Part shown: positions 32,673-38,944 of the stretch, one piece after another
How the letters are laid out: each line of letters opens with the position of its first letter
Numbering within the stretch: the first letter of the stretch is position 1
Origin: Priapulus caudatus
Taxonomy: Eukaryota; Priapulida; Priapulimorpha; Priapulimorphida; Priapulidae
Reading direction: 5' to 3'
Assembly: GCF_000485595.1 (NCBI RefSeq)
Contig: NW_014577152.1
Location: forward strand, 269,594-308,537
Length of the DNA: 38,944 bases
Made by a program: the position numbers and the translations under genes
Notes under the pieces: generated by a model
Seen by the model: only the letters and a program-made list of their open reading frames with translations
Database searches by the model: none
What the model was told of the DNA's origin: nothing

Positions 32673-35070
32673 TCAGCTCTGTCGCCATTACGTACATATA
32701 TACGAACTGGCGACAGCGTCGAGTACATGAATAATTAAATTACCGCGCAGCAGCGACAGTTTGGGTGTGTGAGGGAGAGTGGTGCAAGATGGAGAGAAGA
32801 GTAGTTGGCTGCATGGCACTCATACTAGTGCATCACCGCTGCCGCATTAATAGCTAGTATCTAATGCCTTAATAACAGCTCATCCCTAATGGGGTAATAG
32901 CTGTTAATCAACATCGCGGCAGTAGCTCACCACCGATGCGTTAAAGCTACTATCGCTCTCGTGTGAGTCAAAGAGTGAAAACCCAGAAGAATCACCTGTC
33001 TGATAGCAAGTTGGTAATTACGTATACAAATACATTTCTCTGAATCTAGACTGTTACGGATTACAGCCTATCAATTAAGCGAAAAACGTTGTTAACTTCT
33101 ACTACTGACATCCGTTTGAATTTTGAACACGGCGCCACACTGCGCGCACATCTAACTTACGTTTGTTTAACCGGTTAATTAATACGTACACTTTTGTCAT
33201 CTCATATCAGTTGACGGTGTCTGGTGCTACCACGAGAAAAGACGCCACTTGAACATGACGAAAAATCAAAATTTGAAGGAATTTGTTTTCATCACAGTTT
33301 TGGTGCATACAATAACATGAGAGTGTTACACTTTTAGGGTGTAATAATTTTTATTTTTGACCCATATTATCACGAACTATGGGCGAATGCTAAAAAACAG
33401 GAAATAACTATTTTAATAAAAAGACCCCACTCGCCATTACGGGCCATTACGGGCCATCACGGGCCATTACGGTCATATCGTGATTTTTAAGGTGTCATTG
33501 AGAGGCTTCTGTCAAATACCTTTCATAGTCTCGTTTATTCTACAACGAGTCACCGTCGTCATTGTTATTTTCCTTTAAGTCATTACTCAGTAAAACGTGC
33601 TTGTTTTGTCACGGGCAGCAGGCAGATTAGATGTAAGTAATCGCTAATTAAGTTACGCGTTTATTTGCAGCAGTAAATATTGCGGGAGGTCCGCGCCAAC
33701 TGTTTTTCAGCATTGCATCATGGCGTCTGGCACGTCACTGATGTGTAAGATAGCAGCGACATGCAACTCTACGATCGAACGCCATAGAGGCGAGTTTCGC
33801 ATGATGTAAGATGACACGTAATGGAAAGATGTCACGAATAGTAGCTGCTATTAAGCTCCCATGCAGGCAGCATCGGTCAGCCACCCACTAGCCCCGCCCA
33901 TCTCTGCGCAATCCGACTATGTATAAGAGGAGTCCATTATAGTTTAATTTGTTCGCCCGCGATATCTATTTCCTTCCATTTGGCCCATATATCTATTTGA
34001 TTAGAAGATACTGCGCCCGTGGAAGCCATGTATTGACCAGACATGGCGAGAGATAGTGACTGCCCGCTCTCTACGTGCGTATGTGCCTGCGGGGAATTCA
34101 TGGGATTTCCCACCTACCATAGTCACGTCAAATAAAATAACTTAATTTTAATAAATTTGGTTTAAAGGTTTTTGTCTTCTAGGCATATACGAAGAAATCA
34201 CGGATGAATTTCCTTATATTTTGCCATGTGAATAAAAAGAGAATTTCGCGAGTCCGTAAATCGCTGGCAATATATTTCGCTATGGCCCAGGAAGGATGTT
34301 GAGTAGCTAATTCTTATATTTGGTGTTAAAATGATCTATTCTGTTGATGCAGTTTTGGTCAGAACTACGCGTTCTACAATAAATAGTAGTCGTAGGCAGT
34401 TAACTTTTTGAAGAAAAACCCCCGGAGGAACTCGTTTAATATACAATCAATATCCTCAATATACATTTAAATATTAAATAGTACTATTTATGGATGTATG
34501 GGTGGCATTAAAGAGTGCGAGCCTATATACACGATGAGCGTGCTATCATGAGAGTACAGGGGTGTTCATTAATTGCATTACAAACCACTTTCCTTGCGCA
34601 AACCTTCTTTTAGCTCTTAAAGTGATTACGTCACCGTAAATAGTAAACAAAAAAATCCACTTTTCACAAAATATAAGTAATTCTGTTCAGTAATTTTATG
34701 GTTAAATTGCTGCATTATACTTCCTATTTTACTATATTGTTCGATGTGAACATACACTCGTGACTCATACATAGCCCATAGAAAGCAATTAATGTTAATT
34801 CAAACCGTCCAGGTTTTTTGGATTTTTAACTAGTTGAGAAACAATCTTATCAGGTAAGAATTTGACGATTTGTTTAGTCCCGTTAGTTCTTACTTTTAAT
34901 GTAAAAAATGGGAATTTTTTTTTACAAATTTTACCATAGAAAATTCGTGACGTAGTCCTTTTAACATACTGCTGCAGGCAACGAGTGCACATAACATAAA
35001 GATGTTAGGAGAGATTCAATAAAATCGGTCGTAGTGTAGAAGATCTAGTGCTTGTGCTCGTGCTGGTTCC
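32672..35070. other. AT-leaning single-copy DNA with no recognisable gene
   Basis: About 2.4 kb. The longest frame is 65 codons. A small tandem repeat lies at 33433-33472. No domains, splice-supported exons or RNA genes recognised. Confidence 0.6.
33433..33472. repeat. 10-bp tandem repeat, four units
   Basis: GCCATTACGG is repeated four times, with one unit reading GCCATCACGG. It is a small minisatellite in otherwise single-copy DNA. Confidence 0.95.
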
Positions 35071-35285
35071 GCTGCTGCTATTACTGCTGATGGTGGCGGC
35101 GGTGGTGGCGACGTTGGTGGCGGCGGTGGTAGCGGCGGTGGTCACCGTTATCGTTGTCATTATAGTAGTTATCATTGTCATCGTCTCTCATCGTTGTTAA
35201 TTTTATTGGTATTTCCATCGTTTTCATTATAGTTATTGTCACTGTCATCGTCATCATTGTTATCATCTGTCATCGTTGCTATTGT
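35071..35285. repeat. Imperfect trinucleotide-rich tract (GCT, GGT/GGC, then TCAT/TTGTCA)
   Basis: A GCT/GGY-rich stretch passes into degenerate CATTGTCATCGT-type repeats. The short plus-strand frame (35175-35495) is hydrophobic because of GTN/ATN codons generated by the repeat. There is no supporting evidence for coding. Confidence 0.85.
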
Positions 35286-35483
35286 TATCGCCATTGCCTG
35301 TCCCACACTGTCTTGCAGCCTCACGTTATTATTTGCATTAAATATGTCGCAGTGTCATATGGTGTCACAAGGTGTCACAAACGGAACCACGTAGTGTCCT
35401 ACTGCCACACTGCTTTACATAGTAGTAACATACAATCGATGACATCACTATTTACTGTTACACACTGTAGTCGCTCGTATAAT

Positions 35484-35528
35484 AAATACATATAAATAAA
35501 TAAATAAATATATATATATATATATATG
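35484..35528. repeat. (AAAT)n / (TA)n microsatellite
   Basis: Several ATAA/AAAT tetranucleotide units followed by a TA run of about 26 bases. Confidence 0.93.
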
Positions 35529-36557
35529 TAGCAGATTTCGCTTTTTTTCAAATCGTGCATCGATGTTTGCATGATTTTATTTCACGCGGAGATGGCCGCT
35601 AGCCGCATGAGGACGGTTCCAGGAAGTGGGAACAATAGAGGACGAAAACGGCGGCGAAGAGAAGAGACGCCTGAGGGCGATGGCTGGCAGTCGTGTTTAG
35701 AATTTGCGTCGATGTTTAGATTACTTAACCGTGTAGTATGTAGCTGTATGCTGTAGCTAGTAGTGTACGTAGGCTATGTACATGTATAGTATATTTAATC
35801 GAGTAAAATCGTACCGTGTTATGGAATATTGTAGGATTTTGTTGAGGACTATTGTGAACGTAATGCAACGTTTAACTATACGGCTACGTAGGTGTACGGC
35901 CGAGGAGGGGAAGGAAAAACTTCATCTGTTGTGTTTATTAATTATGAGAAGAATCGCTGGACGACTATAGGGTGGAGAGTTCCACTCTTAGTTGCTGCTA
36001 GCCAGCAGGACTGTGGGAAACGCCACTGTGGTTTGTCGTTTCGCCATGTGCATTTGGTTTTCTCCTATTTATATGCGCGTGCTGTTTTTCGTCCTCTACG
36101 GAATCTACTTTTTAGCAATTATTGTTGACGTTCGTATAGCGATTTTATGTTTGCGCTGCGTATGTGCTAGGCGTGGCTGCAGTTACTGCCTTATTTGCAC
36201 ATCACTTATTGCGACTCGCCCCCCCTCCCCTCTGCTATCTCTTCACTGGACGATCCGCGAACGCCCCCCTCCCCCTCCTTTTTCTTCGGCGCTCGGGGTC
36301 GCTTTGACTGCTTCGTGCCTGCGTCGCTGATCTTAGTGATCGAAATCGGTAATGGACGGGGAGAGCTAACGGCCCTGTCAGGCTTGCGCGGCCCGACTAA
36401 CGCGGCAACCATTACTATTACCACGGCCACTGGCTTGTAGTAGCCGACGCGGTCGGTCAATTAGGCGATTCAGAGAGAGGTCGAGAAAAACGTTATACAT
36501 ATTATTATACTATCAAGAGCCAGATAAGAAGGGCAGATTAAAGACCTCTTTATCTGC

Positions 36558-36560
<3 letters not shown>
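35529..36560. other. Single-copy DNA with no recognisable gene
   Basis: Plus-strand frames at 35571-35756, 35892-36128 and 35992-36330 overlap in different phases and carry no known motif. CpG-containing, C-run-rich DNA occurs around 36220-36300. I cannot support an exon here. Confidence 0.5.
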
Positions 36561-36601
<41 letters not shown>

Positions 36602-36775
36602 TTGTGGCTGTGTGTGCTGTGTGTGTGTTGCGTGCGTGCCGTGCGCGTGCTCGTGCTGCGTTCGCTGATGCGCTTGCGCTGGCGTCTCTGTGCGTGCGTG
36701 CGATGCGTGCAGTGCCGTGCCGTGCGCTTGCGTGTACGTGCGTGCGTGTGTTACTGTGTGTGTGCGTCATTCCTT
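36561..36775. repeat. (TA)n followed by a TG/GC-rich degenerate microsatellite
   Basis: A TA run of about 34 bases, then about 180 bases of TGTG/GCGTGC alternation with interruptions. Cys/Val/Arg-rich frames result from the repeat. Confidence 0.9.
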
Positions 36776-37200
36776 GCTATTGGACGCGTACAGCCACGGC
36801 GTCTCCTTCAGTAATAGCGGCGTGAACTAATGACACAGTGGCTCCCCTGACGACGCAGTTATAACGCGAGCCTCTAACCGCCGCCGTGCACGAACCACCG
36901 AGACACACGCTCTGAGAAAGAAAAACATCACAGCAGCATGCTGAGCATACAGGCCACGAGCGGCAACGCTACACCGCTAGCAGTCGATGGCTGCCCGCGT
37001 ACTAGCTCTAGTACTATAGCCAGCGTACAGTTGCCGCAGGGCTATAGAACATTTTATGCTAGGTTTCGCAACTGCACCTGTTCCCCAAAGCTTCCACGAA
37101 AAATAGCTTACAACACGCAAAATGATCGGTCTTTTTAACACTTATTTATCTACATGGACATTTCACCTATTTTTTTGAACACTTTCCACAACTTTGCACC
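36776..37200. other. Single-copy DNA left of the large foldback
   Basis: Mixed composition with CpG. A 66-codon plus-strand frame at 36938-37138 has no recognised motif. Nothing supportable. Confidence 0.5.
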
Positions 37201-37422
37201 ATGTATTTATGCATTTATTCCTCAAAGTGCTAGCACTACTTGCGTTTCGTTTTGAATTGCTGTTGTGTACACGCGTGACGTCACCCGGAATGTAATAGGC
37301 TGCATTATAGCTGCCCATGTGTTTTGTCCACATTTCGAGTGACGTCACGCGTGTACACAACAGCAATTCAAAACGAAACGCAAGTAGTGCTAGCACTTTG
37401 AGGAATAAATGCATAAATGCAT
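37201..37422. repeat. Large foldback element with 84-bp near-perfect arms
   Basis: Arm 37201-37284 is the reverse complement of 37339-37422, with one G-T wobble (37204/37419). The 54-base spacer can pair partly at its base. Both arms carry a full TGACGTCA palindrome (37276-37283 and 37340-37347), the consensus CREB/ATF site. There is no transposase and no clear target-site duplication. A minus-strand frame spans it only because the arms lack stops in that phase. Transcribed in either direction it would make a long double-stranded RNA hairpin. Confidence 0.93.
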
Positions 37423-37428
37423 TGTGTA

Positions 37429-37478
37429 TGCGCGCGCGTGTGTGTGTGTGTGCGCGCGCGCGCGTGCGTGCGTGCGTG
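37429..37478. repeat. GC/GT alternating microsatellite
   Basis: About 50 bases of GCGCGC, GTGTGT, GCGCGC and GTGC blocks directly right of the foldback. This is strongly Z-DNA-prone alternation. Confidence 0.94.
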
Positions 37479-38849
37479 TGTCTTGTAACTTAGCGATCGG
37501 CAATTATGAGTATGCCGGGATATGGCTGTGACCATGTATGGCTATGACTACGTAGTTATGACTAGGGCGCAGCGCATAGTAGTGACAGTAATAATAATAC
37601 ATAATCGATAATTATTGATCGATACTAATATCGACGTGTCCGGGTGATAGTGGCCGGTTGCGACCACGGCCGGCCGGTAGCGCTGCGCCCGCTCCACTTA
37701 CGACACACGCACACACAACGTGGGCTTGCTTCACTGTGGTGTTTGCTGTTATCACGTGGGCATGCTCGCTCTAATTTGCTGAACAAACTTTAGGGGTGTA
37801 TTACTGTAGCTATAATTTACAGGCGGTACGAGGGGCCACCGGGCTGCGACCAGCTGACCCGAGCAGAATCATCAATTCAAAATCATCATTTTTTGCTCAT
37901 CAGTCTCTGACACGACAGATGGCGATTTCAATTACCTTTTTAATTTTAAATGATCGGATTTTATTGGGAGTGTTTGCAATTTTATTTTAAAGTCTCCGGT
38001 GGCCTTTGCGATCGAGAAAAGTGCGCAAACAATTCATTATATCGCGTGGGTGTGAGGACAATGGGGAGTCCAGGCAACGGGTATTTCGAGGAATACAGCC
38101 GCAATGCAATTAGGTCACACTGAGCAGAAATCGGCTGTGAAAATATAATTAAGCTTTGTCTCTGTTGGCGAGACGACATCGTCAAAATTAGGGAAAACGC
38201 CGTTTCCGTCGGTTCAGGTGCAACACGTGCACAAACGAATTAACGCGCCAACAACTACCTGTAATAGATTCTCATTAGCCAGGCGCGTGTCTGGCAGGGG
38301 TAGTACGCGTACGCGTGTCACGACTGCCACTTGTTACCCGCCTGTCAGCGATGACGTAATAAACGACGGTGGCGTACTCTGCTTTTCCGATGTAAAACGT
38401 AAAAAGACATCATCGTGGGGAGGGAATTATGGCAATTACAAGCGAACGACGAGGCGCATATGAGAAGAGTGATTTACGACAGCTCACAAATCAGCAATAA
38501 CCGACGAGACTATGCAGCGAATTAATTCTTTATGACGCAATTATCTCTCCTAAGCGCTTTGGAAGTATGTATCCTGGGTAATATACGAAAAGCTATAAAT
38601 GTTGTGAGCGTTTTTGCTGCAATGCGCTCATTCAAACTGCAAGGTAACGTAACGTATTTACGGTTCAATGATATTGTAGAATCGAATTCATAGAATTAAA
38701 AATCCACCCCTTTAATGAATAAACATTCATCATACAATGTAAAACAAGTTAAGACAACCTGGAGCAAAGGTTGGAGCAAAGGTATGCCTTTGTCTGTTGG
38801 TCTTTTTCTCGCTCAGACGGACAAACTAATGATACAATGTAAGTGTATT

Positions 38850-38850
<1 letters not shown>
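37479..38850. other. Single-copy DNA with no recognisable gene
   Basis: Mixed composition. ATACAATGTAA occurs at about 38733 and again at about 38832, bracketing a stretch with a tandem GGAGCAAAGGT pair (38760-38782). That could mark a small insertion, but the evidence is thin. No gene recognised. Confidence 0.5.

Positions 38851-38944
<94 letters not shown>
38851..38944. repeat. (TA)n(GA)n compound microsatellite at the window end
   Basis: About 30 bases of TA followed by an uninterrupted GA run of about 64 bases that continues past the right edge. Confidence 0.97.

Noticed and set aside
1-38944. tRNA, rRNA or spliceosomal RNA genes
   Set aside because: I looked for a T-arm GGTTCGAATCC-type box and for long structured RNA landmarks and found none that I could support. 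A covariance-model scan would be decisive.

Overview
This window looks like intergenic or intronic DNA from an animal, most likely an invertebrate. CpG dinucleotides are not depleted, simple-sequence and satellite DNA is abundant, non-autonomous DNA transposons are present, and the one coding exon I recognise has animal-type splice sites. I cannot name the species or phylum. No open reading frame in the window supports a complete gene, and I see no bacterial genes, operons, RNA genes or CRISPR arrays.

Layout. 1-9.7 kb: mostly single-copy DNA broken up by microsatellites: (GT)n at 1, a 40-bp-type CA-rich satellite block at 2.6-3.1 kb followed by (AC)n, a large trinucleotide tract at 4.57-5.1 kb, (AC)n at 6.1-6.3 kb and (CT)n at 8.8-8.9 kb. 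The only supported coding feature lies here: a 52-codon minus-strand exon at 5557-5712 encoding most of a thrombospondin type-1 repeat, ADAMTS-like, with clean acceptor and donor sites.

9.7-31.9 kb: one ~11-kb segment present twice, on either side of a 10-N assembly gap at 20372-20381. Each copy runs in the same order: CA-rich satellite array (~4.2 kb), unique DNA (~1.9 kb), a GC-rich 24-bp minisatellite (about 0.64 kb in copy A, 1.39 kb in copy B), then ~4 kb of unique DNA. That last stretch holds two hairpin structures, a ~430-bp hAT-type MITE with 8-bp target-site duplications, and a ~387-bp TIR element. Copy A stops at the gap and copy B continues into new sequence. This is the classic pattern of two unmerged, probably allelic, contigs, although a real tandem duplication is not excluded. 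Parts of both copies are dense in single-base indels, as in unpolished long-read sequence.

31.9-38.9 kb: single-copy DNA with more microsatellites, a long near-perfect foldback (84-bp arms) at 37201-37422, and a terminal (TA)n(GA)n tract that runs off the window.

The most useful observations are: the probable false or haplotypic duplication and the length-variable minisatellite inside it; the satellite monomer, which repeats an exact match to the 5' end of U1 snRNA (a strong 5' splice site on the other strand); the hAT MITE with intact target-site duplication; the large foldback; and the isolated TSP1 exon.
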